This document shows, piece by piece, positions 39,724-48,481 of a DNA stretch of 64,000 nucleotides. A program made the translations under genes and the position numbers. Position 1 is the first letter of the stretch; each line of letters opens with the position of its first letter. The notes beneath the pieces were generated by a model. It was given only the letters and a program-made list of their open reading frames with translations. It ran no database searches and had not been told where the DNA came from. The stretch is from Deltaproteobacteria bacterium (GTDB lineage: Bacteria > Myxococcota_A > Polyangia > GCA-2747355 > JADLHG01): contig JADLHG010000057.1 of assembly GCA_020848905.1 (NCBI GenBank), positions 1 to 64,000 of the forward strand. Direction: 5' to 3'.

Positions 39724-40869
39724 TCAGTCATCGCCGCCGCCGGCCGGGTCCTCGGCGAGGACAGTAGTGGACCGCTCGATGCGGTGAAGCGCTTCACCGG
39801 GGCGCGACGCGGCGCACCAGACGAGCCGGCCTCGGTCGAGCTGGTCGAAGGCCGCGTTGTCCGGCCCGCGATGCCGGTCCAGTCGGACCACTCGTCGGCG
39901 ACCGGCTGCGCCGCAGAAGAAGAACTCCGTCTTGCCCTTCGTGGCGAGAGGGGCGCTCACCACGCGCTCGGCGTCGGGGCGCAGGTCGCCTACGTTGGCC
40001 CGCGCGCGGCCGACGGTGAGGTACGACCACTTGAGGTCGTGACGCCGCAGGCCGGTGAGGCGCGACAGCTCCGCGAGCCTCGGGGGCGCGTGAAAGGCGC
40101 GTGCCTCGTGGCACCAGTCGCGCTCGTCGAGCAACGCGGGGCACGGGCCCTCGTGGGTGCAGGGCGCGAAGAGGTGCGCGCCACCCTCGACGAGAGCCGC
40201 TCGAAGCCGGTGGAGCGCGCGGGCCGTCTCGCGCAGCGCGGGCTCGAGGATGATCAGGTAGCCGCGATCCGTCAGCCGATCGAGCCAGCTTCGGGCGAGA
40301 GGGGCGTGGTGAGCTTCCGGCAGCTCGGCGAGCAGGCTGCCGGCCAGGATCAAATCGTAGGAGGCGCCGGCCGGGAGCGGACGCAGCACGGACTGGGGAT
40401 GCGTGCGTAGGTCCACCTTCGCCCCCGCGAGCGCCGTCGCCGCGCCGCGCTCGAGGACGCGCGCCATGAGTCGCAAGGCGGCCGCATTCTCGTCGAGGGC
40501 GTCCACGCGCACCTCCCGCGGCGGGTTCTCTTCCCCGAGTCGGGTCAGCAGACCAAGGGATTGCGCTCCGCAGCCCGCGCCCAGGTCCAGGATCCGCAGG
40601 GGACCTCCGGGCAGGCGCCCTCGCGCGGCCAGCTCCGCCAGCGGGAAGGTGACCTTCGCCAGGTCGGCGGGAGTGAAGAAGAGAAGCTGCGCGACGAGGG
40701 CTTGCGGGTCGCTCTGTCTCGGGTCGGGGGCCCGCCCCGCGTTGTAGCGGTCGGAGAGCGTCAGAGCGGCGCTGGCCACCGCCTGCGGGGTCGTGGCGCG
40801 CGGGCCGAAGACCTCCTCGGCCACCGACCAGAGGAGCCGCTCGAGCTCGTCTCCGATGGTGAAAGACAC
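39724..40869 (-). CDS. Rsm22-like SAM-dependent methyltransferase
   Basis: 381 residues. A Rossmann methyltransferase core has LRILDLGAGCGAQSLGLL and SYDLILAGSLLAELPE. The C-terminal half has the Cys motif PCTHEGPCPALLDERDWCHE, which marks the Rsm22 family of (mitochondrial/bacterial) small-subunit rRNA methyltransferase-like proteins and may hold a metal cluster. The start is GTG 40869, with AGGAAGG overlapping the stop of the upstream DUF3467 gene, so the two are translated together. Substrate in bacteria is not certain. Confidence 0.85.
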   Translation of the reverse strand: MSFTIGDELERLLWSVAEEVFGPRATTPQAVASAALTLSDRYNAGRAPDPRQSDPQALVAQLLFFTPADLAKVTFPLAELAARGRLPGGPLRILDLGAGCGAQSLGLLTRLGEENPPREVRVDALDENAAALRLMARVLERGAATALAGAKVDLRTHPQSVLRPLPAGASYDLILAGSLLAELPEAHHAPLARSWLDRLTDRGYLIILEPALRETARALHRLRAALVEGGAHLFAPCTHEGPCPALLDERDWCHEARAFHAPPRLAELSRLTGLRRHDLKWSYLTVGRARANVGDLRPDAERVVSAPLATKGKTEFFFCGAAGRRRVVRLDRHRGPDNAAFDQLDRGRLVWCAASRPGEALHRIERSTTVLAEDPAGGGDD

Positions 40870-40873
40870 CTTC

Positions 40874-41158
40874 CTAGTTGGCCGAGGGCTCGTTCGCGGC
40901 GGCGTTCGGGTTGGGTTCGATGAGCCCGTACTCCTGCTCGAAGCCGCCGACGTTCTCCGCGAGCGCGTGCATCAGGCGCTTTGCGTGCTGCGGTGTGAGG
41001 AAGAACCGACCGAGCAGGCACGCCTCCCCCTCGGGGGTGACCGCCCGGAAATCGAGCGCGAAGAACTCGGCCGTATGCCCGATGTTGATGAGCGTGCAGA
41101 AGCGGCCGGGGGCTAGCCCCTGGGGATCGGTGAAGCGGGGTCCAACGGGTTCGTCCAC
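40874..41158 (-). CDS. DUF3467 family protein
   Basis: 94 residues matching the short DUF3467 family: FCTLINIGHTAEFFALDF, then GRFFLTPQHAKRLMHALAEN and a Glu-rich FEQEYG end. GTG 41158 is preceded by AAGGAGA. The family is small and cytoplasmic with no known function. It ends 4 bp before the Rsm22-like start. Confidence 0.85.
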   Translation of the reverse strand: MDEPVGPRFTDPQGLAPGRFCTLINIGHTAEFFALDFRAVTPEGEACLLGRFFLTPQHAKRLMHALAENVGGFEQEYGLIEPNPNAAANEPSAN

Positions 41159-41293
41159 GGCCGTTCTCCTTGCGGTGGGTCTTGGTTCGCCCTCTGCCTG
41201 GCTACAACGTCCGTACCCAAAGCTCAAGCTCCGCGAGCTGCGCGAAGGCCGGTTTCGAGCCCCCGGGCCGGGCCGCGCTGGTAAGATGCGCGC

Positions 41294-41920
41294 GTGTCCT
41301 GGAGCGACGAACCCTATCGCGAGGTCCACACCGGAGAGCTAGCCCCATCCCGCTCGGGGCTCGTGGCGGTGGTGGCCGCGATCGCCTCGGGTCTCGTGGT
41401 GGGCGGTCTTCACTACTACCACGAGCATTACCGTGGCAGCGCTGCGCGGGTCCCGGCGGTTGTCGGGCTCACGCTCTCGGCGGCGCGCGGCGTCGCGGCC
41501 GAGCAGGGACTGGCGCTCGAGGTGCTCGGGCTCGCCCCAGACGATCTCGTGGTGAAGGGGGCCGTAGCGCAGCAGGCGCCGCTGGCCGGGACGGCGGTAG
41601 CGCCTGGAAACGTGGTGGAGGTGGTTCTGTCCGACGGGCCGGCGAGGACCACCGTGCCGCCTCTTTCGCGCGCGAGCCTCGCCGAGGCGCACGAGCGGCT
41701 GCGCGGGCAGGGTTTGACCGTGGGGGCCGTGCGGGAGGAGACAGGTGCGGAGGTGCCCGTGGGGGCGGTGCTGGGGAGCGAGCCGCCCGCCGGCACGGCC
41801 GTCTCCGTGGGGACGGCGGTGACGGTCCTGACCGCGGCCGGTCCGGTTGCGGACGGGGGCGTTTCCGGCGCGCCCGACGGAGGGCCCGGCGTCCGGCATC
41901 CGTCCGGACCGGACCGATAG
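41294..41920 (+). CDS. PASTA-domain membrane protein
   Basis: 208 residues. One N-terminal helix (SGLVAVVAAIASGLVVGGL) is followed by two PASTA domains (VPAVVGLTLSAARGVAAEQG ... VVEVVLSDGP and VPPLSRASLAEAHERLRGQG ... VTVLTAAGP) and a Gly/Pro-rich tail. PASTA domains bind peptidoglycan fragments in kinases and PBPs; here there is no kinase or transpeptidase part. The GTG start 41294 is the earliest that keeps the helix near the N-terminus. Role inferred: cell-wall sensing or scaffolding. Confidence 0.85.
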   Translation: MSWSDEPYREVHTGELAPSRSGLVAVVAAIASGLVVGGLHYYHEHYRGSAARVPAVVGLTLSAARGVAAEQGLALEVLGLAPDDLVVKGAVAQQAPLAGTAVAPGNVVEVVLSDGPARTTVPPLSRASLAEAHERLRGQGLTVGAVREETGAEVPVGAVLGSEPPAGTAVSVGTAVTVLTAAGPVADGGVSGAPDGGPGVRHPSGPDR

Positions 41921-42031
41921 TCGGACGGGGCGCGCCGCGGGAGCCGGGGGGTCGCGCGGAAAACATCCGGCGCGGAATAGGTTGATCGCGTTGTGGTGGT
42001 CGCGGCACGAGGCTTGCTCCTTTCCGTCGGC

Positions 42032-42712
42032 ATGGCGAGTGGAGCAGCGTGGCTTGGAGGCGAGCGCCCGCGGGAGAGGCTATCTCGCGCGGGCGCCGAG
42101 GCGCTGGATGACGCCGAGCTCCTGGCGCTCGTCCTCGGGACGGGTGGTCGGGGGTCGGGCGGGGTGTTGGCCCTGTCGCAGGCGTTGCTGGCGCGCTTCG
42201 GCGGGCTCGAGGGGCTGCAGCGCTGTCGCGCGGTGGAGCTTCAGACCCTGGCGGGTGTGGGCTGGGCTCGGGCTTCTGCCCTCGTGGCCGTGATGGAGTT
42301 GGGCCGGCGGAGCCTGGCGCTCGCGCAACGCCCCGGGCCGCGCGTGACGGGTGCGCGCGACGCGTATCACTGGTTCCGCCCCCACCTGGCGTCGCGACGG
42401 CAAGAGGTCTTCGTCGTGCTGTCGCTCGACGCCAAGCACCGGCCTCTCGCGGTCCTGCAGGTCGCGCAGGGGAGCGTGAGCTCGGTGGAGGTGCACCCGC
42501 GCGAGGTCTTCGCGCCGGCGGTGCGCGAGCAGGCCGCGGCCGTGATCGTGGCGCACAATCACCCAAGCGGCGATCCGGAGCCCAGCGCGGAGGACCGGGA
42601 GCTGACGCGCCGGCTCCGGCAGGCGGGGCAGATCCTCGGGATCCCGGTCCTGGATCACCTCGTCGTGGCGCGCGGAACGTACACGAGTTTCGCAGAGCGA
42701 GGGTGGCTGTAG
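42032..42712 (+). CDS. radC: RadC family JAB/MPN-domain protein
   Basis: 226 residues. An N-terminal helix-hairpin-helix-like part (ERLSRAGAEALDDAELLALV, LAGVGWARASALVAVMELGR) is followed by the JAMM metal motif HNHPSGDPEPSAED with the upstream Glu in EVHPREVF. Despite the name, a repair role is not established for the family; it is also found in mobile elements. ATG 42032 gives the normal length; GTG 41993 is in frame. Confidence 0.93.
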   Translation: MASGAAWLGGERPRERLSRAGAEALDDAELLALVLGTGGRGSGGVLALSQALLARFGGLEGLQRCRAVELQTLAGVGWARASALVAVMELGRRSLALAQRPGPRVTGARDAYHWFRPHLASRRQEVFVVLSLDAKHRPLAVLQVAQGSVSSVEVHPREVFAPAVREQAAAVIVAHNHPSGDPEPSAEDRELTRRLRQAGQILGIPVLDHLVVARGTYTSFAERGWL

Positions 42713-42858
42713 AGCGCTACCCGCCCTTGGGCCCGGCTGGCGCGCGGCGATTCCGGGGCTTCAAAACCCCGTCGGTGAGCCGTACCATCGGCGGCTTCAG
42801 CGTCGCTGGCGGTGGCGCGGGCGTCGGGTCGGCAGCACGCTTCGAGAGGGAGATTCGG

Positions 42859-43308
42859 ATGACCTGCGCCAACGAGCCGTCATGCCAAGCCTGCGGGTGC
42901 CCATCGCGTGCGAACGGCGGCCGCCGTTCCTTTCTGGGGACGCTCGCGACCCTGGCCGGCGCGCTCCTGCTGCCACGGCGGGCCTGGGCCAAGAAGCTGG
43001 CCCTGAGCCTGGACAAGGTGCCGCAGCTCAAGACCGTGGGGGGCTTTGCCATCGTCAGGATCAAGGACCGCATGATCCTCTTCATCCGGGACACGCCCGC
43101 GACGGTGCGCGCGGTGGACGCGGTCTGCACGCACAAGAAGAACCTGCTGAAGTATGACCCCCAGCTCAAGCTGGTTCGCTGCCCCGAGCACGGGTCGCGC
43201 TACACGCTCGAGGGGAAGGTGGTCAAGGGCCCGTCCACGCGACCGCTCTCCCCCGTCTACGCCGCCCGGCTAGACCTGCCGGCGAACCGCATCCTGCTCG
43301 AGGTGTGA
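42859..43308 (+). CDS. Tat-exported Rieske [2Fe-2S] protein
   Basis: 149 residues. A twin-arginine signal (GGRRSFLGTLATLAGALLLP, cleavage near AWA) follows a short Cys-rich lead. The Rieske ligands are CTH (in DAVCTHKKN) and CPEH (in RCPEHGSRY), then a typical strand end. It carries electrons in the periplasm. ATG 42859 has GAGGGAG before it. It is 1 bp from the DUF2231 gene, a recurring Rieske/DUF2231 pairing that suggests a membrane partner. Confidence 0.9.
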   Translation: MTCANEPSCQACGCPSRANGGRRSFLGTLATLAGALLLPRRAWAKKLALSLDKVPQLKTVGGFAIVRIKDRMILFIRDTPATVRAVDAVCTHKKNLLKYDPQLKLVRCPEHGSRYTLEGKVVKGPSTRPLSPVYAARLDLPANRILLEV

Positions 43309-43309
43309 G

Positions 43310-43996
43310 ATGAAACGTGGCGTCCTCGTGCTCCTGACCGTCGCCGCGCTCCCCTTCGAGGCCTGGGGCGAGGGACCCGGCGGTGGCAAGGCCGCGCCGG
43401 CCCGGTCGGCACCCAAGGTTGCTGACGACGAGCCCGAGGAGGTGTCGCCCGAAGGAGCCGGCGCAGAGGGGGCTGCGGCCCCGCACGGCTCGGGGCCGGC
43501 CACGACGGGTGCAGCGACGGGGGAGGCGGGTACGGCGGCGGAAAAGAGCGGTTCCGGTGAGACGAGCCTGCTTCGGATCGTGGGCAAGCTGCATCCCACG
43601 GTGGTGCACCTACCGATCGGATGGCTCCTGCTTCTGCTCGTCGTGGATCTCGGCGCGCTCCTCTTCGGGCGCGTGACCTGGACGCGCGCGGGGTTTCTCA
43701 TCCTGGTCTCCGTGGTGCTGAGCTACCTGCCGGCCGCGGCGACGGGGATGCTGCGCGCGAGTCAGCTGCCGGCGGACGAAGACCTGGCCCTCGTGAGCGT
43801 GCATCGGAACCTGATGCTCCTCTCCTTCGGATGCTGTGTGGCGGCCCTGGGTCTGAGATGGGCCCGCAGGAATCAGCTGGCGGGCGTCCTGCGCGCCGTC
43901 TACGTGGCTCTCTTGCTGGGCGCGGCCGCCCTCATGACCGTCGGCGGCCACAGAGGGGCGGAGCTCGTCCGGGGGCCGGACTACCTCCCCTTCTGA
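43310..43996 (+). CDS. DUF2231 membrane protein
   Basis: 228 residues. A signal sequence and an Ala/Gly/Glu-rich periplasmic spacer (about residues 20-85) lead to four membrane helices. The family motif KLHPTVVHLPIGWLLLLLV and the later HRNLMLLSF supply His residues that could bind haem. Paired with the Rieske gene, so electron transfer at the membrane is inferred. Convergent with the P-type ATPase gene. Confidence 0.87.
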   Translation: MKRGVLVLLTVAALPFEAWGEGPGGGKAAPARSAPKVADDEPEEVSPEGAGAEGAAAPHGSGPATTGAATGEAGTAAEKSGSGETSLLRIVGKLHPTVVHLPIGWLLLLLVVDLGALLFGRVTWTRAGFLILVSVVLSYLPAAATGMLRASQLPADEDLALVSVHRNLMLLSFGCCVAALGLRWARRNQLAGVLRAVYVALLLGAAALMTVGGHRGAELVRGPDYLPF

Positions 43997-44019
43997 CCGC
44001 GACGGCCCGCGCGGAAGGC

Positions 44020-46755
44020 CTACGACCGCGAAGGCGCGCGCTGGAGCAGCTTCACCGCCTCGCCGATGACGAGGGGCGCGGCGCTCAGCCCACAGACCAG
44101 CGCCAGGTCGCGCGCGCCGAGGGCCTCGGTGCGGAAGAGCTCGTGCAGCGCCGGAACGTAGATCGCCAGGCCGACCAGTCCGACGCCGACGATGGCAGCT
44201 CCCCAGAGGGCGCGGTTGCCGAACCAGCCCAGGGTGAAGTTGGACACGGTGGCCGACCGGCAGTTGAAGGCGTGAAACATGGGGGAGAGGCTCAGCACGG
44301 CGAACGCCCCGGCCTGCGCCAGGCGCAGCTTGGGGGAGTGATGGTCGGTCGGATCGCCGACGAGGAGGGCGAAGGCCAGCATGGCGGCGACGGCCATCAC
44401 GAGACCGATGCCCAGCATCGCGCCGTACTCGCGCGGCCCGAGGATGGGCGCCCCCGGGTTCCTGGGCTGGGCCGCCATGAGGCGCGGCTCGGGCGGTTCC
44501 ACGCCGAGAGCGAGCGCCGGGAGGCCGTTCGTCACGAGGTTGATCCACAGGATCTGGATCGGCGCGAGAGGGGCGGCCCAGCCGAGGAGGCCGGCGAAGA
44601 ACACGACCAGCACGATCCCCGTGTTCGAGGAGAGGAGGAAGTAAATGAACTTCTTGATGTTGGTGAAGATCGCCCGCCCTTCCTCGACGGCGTGCACGAT
44701 GGTCGCGTAGTTGTCGTCGGCGAGGACGAGGTCGGCCGCTTCCTTCGTCACCTCGGTCCCCGCGCGCCCCATTGCCACGCCGATCGACGCGGCCTTCACG
44801 GCTGGCGCGTCGTTGACCCCGTCGCCGGTCATGGCGCAGACGAGCCCTCGCGCCTTCAGTGCCTCGACGATGCGGAGCTTGTGCAGGGGCGTGGCGCGGG
44901 CCACGATGCGCAGGCGGTCCACGCGGTTCTCGAGCTCCTGCTGGTCCATCATGTCGAGCTCGCCGCCGGTGAGAACGAGATCTCCTTCCTGGTAGAGGTT
45001 GATCTCTCGTCCGATGGCACGCGCCGTCGAGGGATGATCTCCCGTGATCATCATCGTCTGGATGCCGGCTTGCTGGGCCTCGAGGATGGCCTGCGCGACC
45101 TCGGGCCGCGGGGGGTCCACGATCCCCACCATGCCGAGAAGCGCGACGTCCTTCTCCCAGTCGTGCGGGTCCTCGGGCTGCTTCGTGCGCACGGCGAGCG
45201 CCACGACGCGCATCGCCTGCTCGCCCCAGCTCTGCGCGACGAGGCGCAGTCTGTCGCGCTCGTCGGCGGTGAGCGGCACGAGACCGTCAGGACCGAGCAC
45301 CTCCGTGGCGCGATCGAGGAGGATCTCCGGTGCGCCCCGCACCAGGGCCTCGGGGCCTGCCTCTCCTTGGATGACGAGCGTGGCCATCTTGCGCGCGGAC
45401 GAGAAGGGGAGCTCGGTGATGACGCGCTTGGGCTCCACGGCGGGAACTCCGCCCTTGCGCGCGGCGACCCGGAGCGCGCAGTCGGTCGGATTCCCCGAGA
45501 GCTCCAGGCGCTCCTCCTTCTCGACCATGATCACGTCCGGGGCCCACGCCGCGTGCTCCAGAAGTCGCCACAGACCCGGCGTCTCCCTCGGCGTGACGGT
45601 CTCCTCCGCGCGTGTGAACGCGCCCTCCACGCTCGCAGCCCGACCGCCGACGGCGTAGGTCTCGCCGCAGACGTGGATCTGCCGCACCGTCATCTGATTC
45701 TGGGTGAGCGTCCCGGTCTTGTCGGTGCAGATCACCTGCGCCGATCCGAGGCCTTCGACAGCCGGGAGGCGGCGCACGAGAGCGTTGCGGCGCGCCATGC
45801 GCTGTGTTCCGAGGGCGAGGACGATGGTGGTGATGGCGGGCAGTCCCTCGGGAATGGCAGCCACGGCCAGGCTGACGGCGAGCAGGAAGAGCTCGCTCAG
45901 CGTCTGCCGGCCCTGCAGGAGGCCCGCGATGAAGACGATGGCCGAGACGAGGACGCTGGCGAAGACGATCTGCCGGCCGAAGCGGTTGAGGTACGCCTGA
46001 AGGGGCGTGTCGGTGGCGTCCATCGAGGCGAGCATGCCGGCGATGCGACCCAGCTCGGTGTGCATGCCCGTGTTCACCACGACCGCCCGGCCTCGGCCCC
46101 GGCTCACGGCCGTTCCCATGAAGACCATGTTGTTGCGTTCGGCGAGCGGCGTGTCCTCGGAGAGGTCAGCGTCGGCGTCCTTGGCCACGGGGAACGACTC
46201 GCCCGTCAGCGCCGATTCGGTGACCTCCAGGTTGGCCTGCCAGAGCACCCGCGCATCGGCGGGGACGGTGTCGCCCTCCTTCAGCTCGAGCAGGTCCCCC
46301 GGGACCACCTCGGCCGCGGGGAGCACGCAGACCTGCCCGTTGCGGACCACGCGCGCTTGAGGGCTGGTCATGGTGCGCAGGGCGGACAGCGCTCGCTCCG
46401 CGCGCTTCTCCTGCACGAGCCCCAGGATGGCGTTCAAGATCACGATGGCCAGGATGGCCAGGGAGTCGCCGAAGCGTTCGAGGAAGGTGGCGCCGCCCTC
46501 GCCGTGCAGGAAGCCGAGGATGGCGGCCACGAGCGCCGCAGCGATGAGCGCGAGCACCGTGACGTCCGAGATCTGCCCGAGGAGTCGCACGAACAGCGAG
46601 GGGGGAGGCTTCTCGGCGAGCGCGTTGGGACCGAGGCGCTGCAGCAAGGCGCCGGCGTTGGCCGCGGTGTGCCCGCGTTCCAGATCGGTCTCCCAGTAGC
46701 GGGCGATCTGGTCCGTGGTCTGGCTATGCCAAAGCTTGGGCTCTGGGGTGGACAC
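44020..46755 (-). CDS. P2-type cation-transporting ATPase (Ca-type)
   Basis: 911 residues with the full P-type layout: N-terminal cation-ATPase domain, ALTGESFPV in the actuator domain, AAIPEGLPAITTIVL in membrane helix 4, the phosphorylated Asp in CTDKTGTLTQNQ, and MTGDGVNDAPAVK in the hinge. The PEGLP motif and C-terminal six-helix domain place it with calcium (SERCA-like) pumps; other divalent or monovalent ions cannot be excluded. The start is GTG 46755. A Nudix gene lies upstream on the same strand, 24 bp away. Confidence 0.93.
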   Translation of the reverse strand: MSTPEPKLWHSQTTDQIARYWETDLERGHTAANAGALLQRLGPNALAEKPPPSLFVRLLGQISDVTVLALIAAALVAAILGFLHGEGGATFLERFGDSLAILAIVILNAILGLVQEKRAERALSALRTMTSPQARVVRNGQVCVLPAAEVVPGDLLELKEGDTVPADARVLWQANLEVTESALTGESFPVAKDADADLSEDTPLAERNNMVFMGTAVSRGRGRAVVVNTGMHTELGRIAGMLASMDATDTPLQAYLNRFGRQIVFASVLVSAIVFIAGLLQGRQTLSELFLLAVSLAVAAIPEGLPAITTIVLALGTQRMARRNALVRRLPAVEGLGSAQVICTDKTGTLTQNQMTVRQIHVCGETYAVGGRAASVEGAFTRAEETVTPRETPGLWRLLEHAAWAPDVIMVEKEERLELSGNPTDCALRVAARKGGVPAVEPKRVITELPFSSARKMATLVIQGEAGPEALVRGAPEILLDRATEVLGPDGLVPLTADERDRLRLVAQSWGEQAMRVVALAVRTKQPEDPHDWEKDVALLGMVGIVDPPRPEVAQAILEAQQAGIQTMMITGDHPSTARAIGREINLYQEGDLVLTGGELDMMDQQELENRVDRLRIVARATPLHKLRIVEALKARGLVCAMTGDGVNDAPAVKAASIGVAMGRAGTEVTKEAADLVLADDNYATIVHAVEEGRAIFTNIKKFIYFLLSSNTGIVLVVFFAGLLGWAAPLAPIQILWINLVTNGLPALALGVEPPEPRLMAAQPRNPGAPILGPREYGAMLGIGLVMAVAAMLAFALLVGDPTDHHSPKLRLAQAGAFAVLSLSPMFHAFNCRSATVSNFTLGWFGNRALWGAAIVGVGLVGLAIYVPALHELFRTEALGARDLALVCGLSAAPLVIGEAVKLLQRAPSRS

Positions 46756-46779
46756 GGGGGCGAGGGGGTGATGTGGCCG

Positions 46780-47208
46780 TCAGGCCATGGGCGGCTTCTT
46801 GGGCTTCGAGCTGCCGATGAAGAGCTGGAAGTCATCCATCGTGTGCCGGTCCGCCGGGGGAAACGGATACTGCGAGAACTCGTCGGCCGCGACCCACTTG
46901 AAGTCCTTCACCCGGATCGCCTCCAGCAGGTTGCCCTCGAGGGAGGCTTCGTAGAGCACGAGCTCCACGCTGTAGCCGTCGTAGTCGTGGCGCCGAAACG
47001 CCACCGGCCGACCCACCTCGACCGTGGCGCCGAGGCGCTCGCGGAATTCCCGCTGGAGGGCCTGCGTGTCGCTCTCGCCCGGCTCGACCCTTCCTCCCGG
47101 GAACTCCCACAATAGAGGAAGCGATGCGTTCTCCCGCCGCTGGGTGATGAGGTACTTCCCTTCGCGCTGTATCACGGCGGCCACAACCCGGATGCTCTTC
47201 GCCATCAT
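46780..47208 (-). CDS. MutT-like Nudix hydrolase with an altered Nudix box
   Basis: 142 residues. The sequence RVVAAVIQREGKYLITQRRE ... LLWEFPGGRVEPGE is that of MutT/NUDT1-type (8-oxo-dGTP) hydrolases. The Nudix box GGRVEPGESDTQALQREFRE continues as RLG, so residue 58 is Arg where REUxEExGU has the second metal-binding Glu. The upstream Glu54 and Glu57 remain. Activity may be weakened or the metal site rearranged. It shares the strand with the P-type ATPase, downstream, and may be cotranscribed. Confidence 0.88.
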   Translation of the reverse strand: MMAKSIRVVAAVIQREGKYLITQRRENASLPLLWEFPGGRVEPGESDTQALQREFRERLGATVEVGRPVAFRRHDYDGYSVELVLYEASLEGNLLEAIRVKDFKWVAADEFSQYPFPPADRHTMDDFQLFIGSSKPKKPPMA

Positions 47209-47431
47209 TCGCTGATACTCCGCTAGGTCGGCTTCCGCGGGGCGGGTATCCGCTCGCCGGTCGCAGCGCCGTGCGCTGTCTCCCGCCTGGGCAGCCGGTA
47301 GAGGCGCGTAAGATATCGCAAGAGTGCTGCCGCAGCAATCAGCAAACCATCGGCGCGTAGGACGTGCCCCCCCCCTGTAAGGGCGAACCGGCCCGGGCGT
47401 TCGACGAGGGAACCCGCTCGGAGATCGGCAA

Positions 47432-48256
47432 ATGCGTACCAGGCTCGTGGCCCTCGCTCTCGTCCTCGCTTCGGTAGGTCCGTTGCCCGGCTGCGCGAGT
47501 ACGGCCAGCTTCAGGCTCAGTGCGGCCCGGGGCGTGTCGCCGGCGGCCGCGCCGGCTCCGGGGCCTCAGCTGCTGACGGAATCGCCCTTTCGGAAGCCCT
47601 ACGAGCGGGAGAACCTCTCCGAGGAGGTGTTGCAGCGGGTGATCAACGCCCCCGTCGCACCGGAGTTCCCCGCACGCGCCGGACTCGTCGTCCTCGATGC
47701 CCCCTTCACCCGCCGCGCCTATTCGGGACTGGTCCCGGGGGACGACGCTCCGCAGCGGCTGGCTCGCCGCATCGAACGGTCGCGCTTCTTCGTCATGGTG
47801 AGCGACATCGCTCCCGAACTCGCGGATGGGCAGCACCTCGAGAGCCTGCGCGAGGTCGCCGCCCGCTATCGGCTCAAGTACCTCGTGGTCTTCAGCCGCA
47901 AGTACGTCGACCGCTCGGGGGTCAACGCCCTCGGCTGGACCTGGCTCACGGTGCTCGGCGTCCCGTTCGTTCCCGCCTACACCCTTCGCGCGAGTGTGTT
48001 GGCGGAGGCCACCCTGCTCGACGTGCGCACGGGCACGCTGCTCTTCTCGACGCAGCTGCACGGCGAGGGAGCGGAGAGGACCACGCCCTTTGCGGTGGAT
48101 GGCAAGCTGAAGCGGCTACAGCAGCAGGTGAGTCGCCTGGTCGTTGACGCGCTCGCCGAGCGTTTCCTCGAACGGTGTCGACGCCTCGCCGCGCAAGAGC
48201 ACGACCGCAGCCCCGCCGCGGCAGAGGGCCCCGGCGCGGCGCAGCGTATCTTCTAG
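47432..48256 (+). CDS. Lipoprotein of unknown function
   Basis: 274 residues with a lipoprotein signal (MRTRLVALALVLASVGPLPGC, lipidation at Cys21). The mature part has an alternating strand/helix pattern (ESLREVAARYRLKYLVVFSR, EATLLDVRTGTLLFSTQLHG) that resembles CsgG-like or curli-associated secretion proteins only loosely. GGAG precedes ATG 47432 by nine bases. Function unknown; envelope location inferred. The 223-bp gap before it holds nothing I recognise. Confidence 0.75.
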   Translation: MRTRLVALALVLASVGPLPGCASTASFRLSAARGVSPAAAPAPGPQLLTESPFRKPYERENLSEEVLQRVINAPVAPEFPARAGLVVLDAPFTRRAYSGLVPGDDAPQRLARRIERSRFFVMVSDIAPELADGQHLESLREVAARYRLKYLVVFSRKYVDRSGVNALGWTWLTVLGVPFVPAYTLRASVLAEATLLDVRTGTLLFSTQLHGEGAERTTPFAVDGKLKRLQQQVSRLVVDALAERFLERCRRLAAQEHDRSPAAAEGPGAAQRIF

Positions 48257-48270
48257 GGCCTTCCGCGCTG

Positions 48271-48396
48271 CTAGCGCTTCGCCGCGGCGCGTTCGGCGCG
48301 CATGCGCTCCCGGTTGCGCTTGATCCGTTCCTTGAACTTCTGCTTCGACACGCGGCGCCGCATCTTCGGTGACCGTCGGTTATCGCCCCAGCCCAT
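48271..48396 (-). CDS. Small very basic 41-residue protein
   Basis: ATG 48396 to TAG 48271 encodes MGWGDNRRSPKMRRRVSKQK followed by FKERIKRNRERMRAERAAAK and a final R. It is over 40% Arg/Lys and almost all helical in prediction by eye, like ribosome- or nucleic-acid-associated micropeptides. It has a GGAG site nine bases upstream and a good promoter facing it, which make it a real gene rather than chance. No family name is certain. It is convergent with the upstream lipoprotein, 14 bp away. Confidence 0.72.
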   Translation of the reverse strand: MGWGDNRRSPKMRRRVSKQKFKERIKRNRERMRAERAAAKR

Positions 48397-48422
48397 CGCT
48401 TGCTCTCCATTCGTCTCGAGGA

Positions 48423-48451
48423 TTGACCGGTCCGTGTATCAAGACTACACC
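48423..48451 (+). promoter_or_regulatory. Promoter of the cupredoxin lipoprotein gene
   Basis: TTGACC (48423-48428) and TACACC (48446-48451) are 17 bases apart and point to ATG 48482. It overlaps the opposing promoter of the small basic protein. Confidence 0.5.
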
Positions 48452-48462
48452 TAGGTTGTCAA
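48435..48462 (-). promoter_or_regulatory. Promoter of the small basic protein gene
   Basis: On the minus strand TTGACA (48462-48457) and GATACA (48440-48435) are 16 bases apart and point to ATG 48396. Because it overlaps the plus-strand promoter, polymerase can hardly use both at once. Confidence 0.5.
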
Positions 48463-48481
48463 ATGCCAGACGGAGAGCGCG

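Noticed and set aside
43621-47115. A plus-strand open frame of 1164 codons opposite the P-type ATPase
   Set aside because: It is the Arg/Gly/His-rich shadow of the ATPase gene in high-GC DNA; the minus strand has all P-type motifs.
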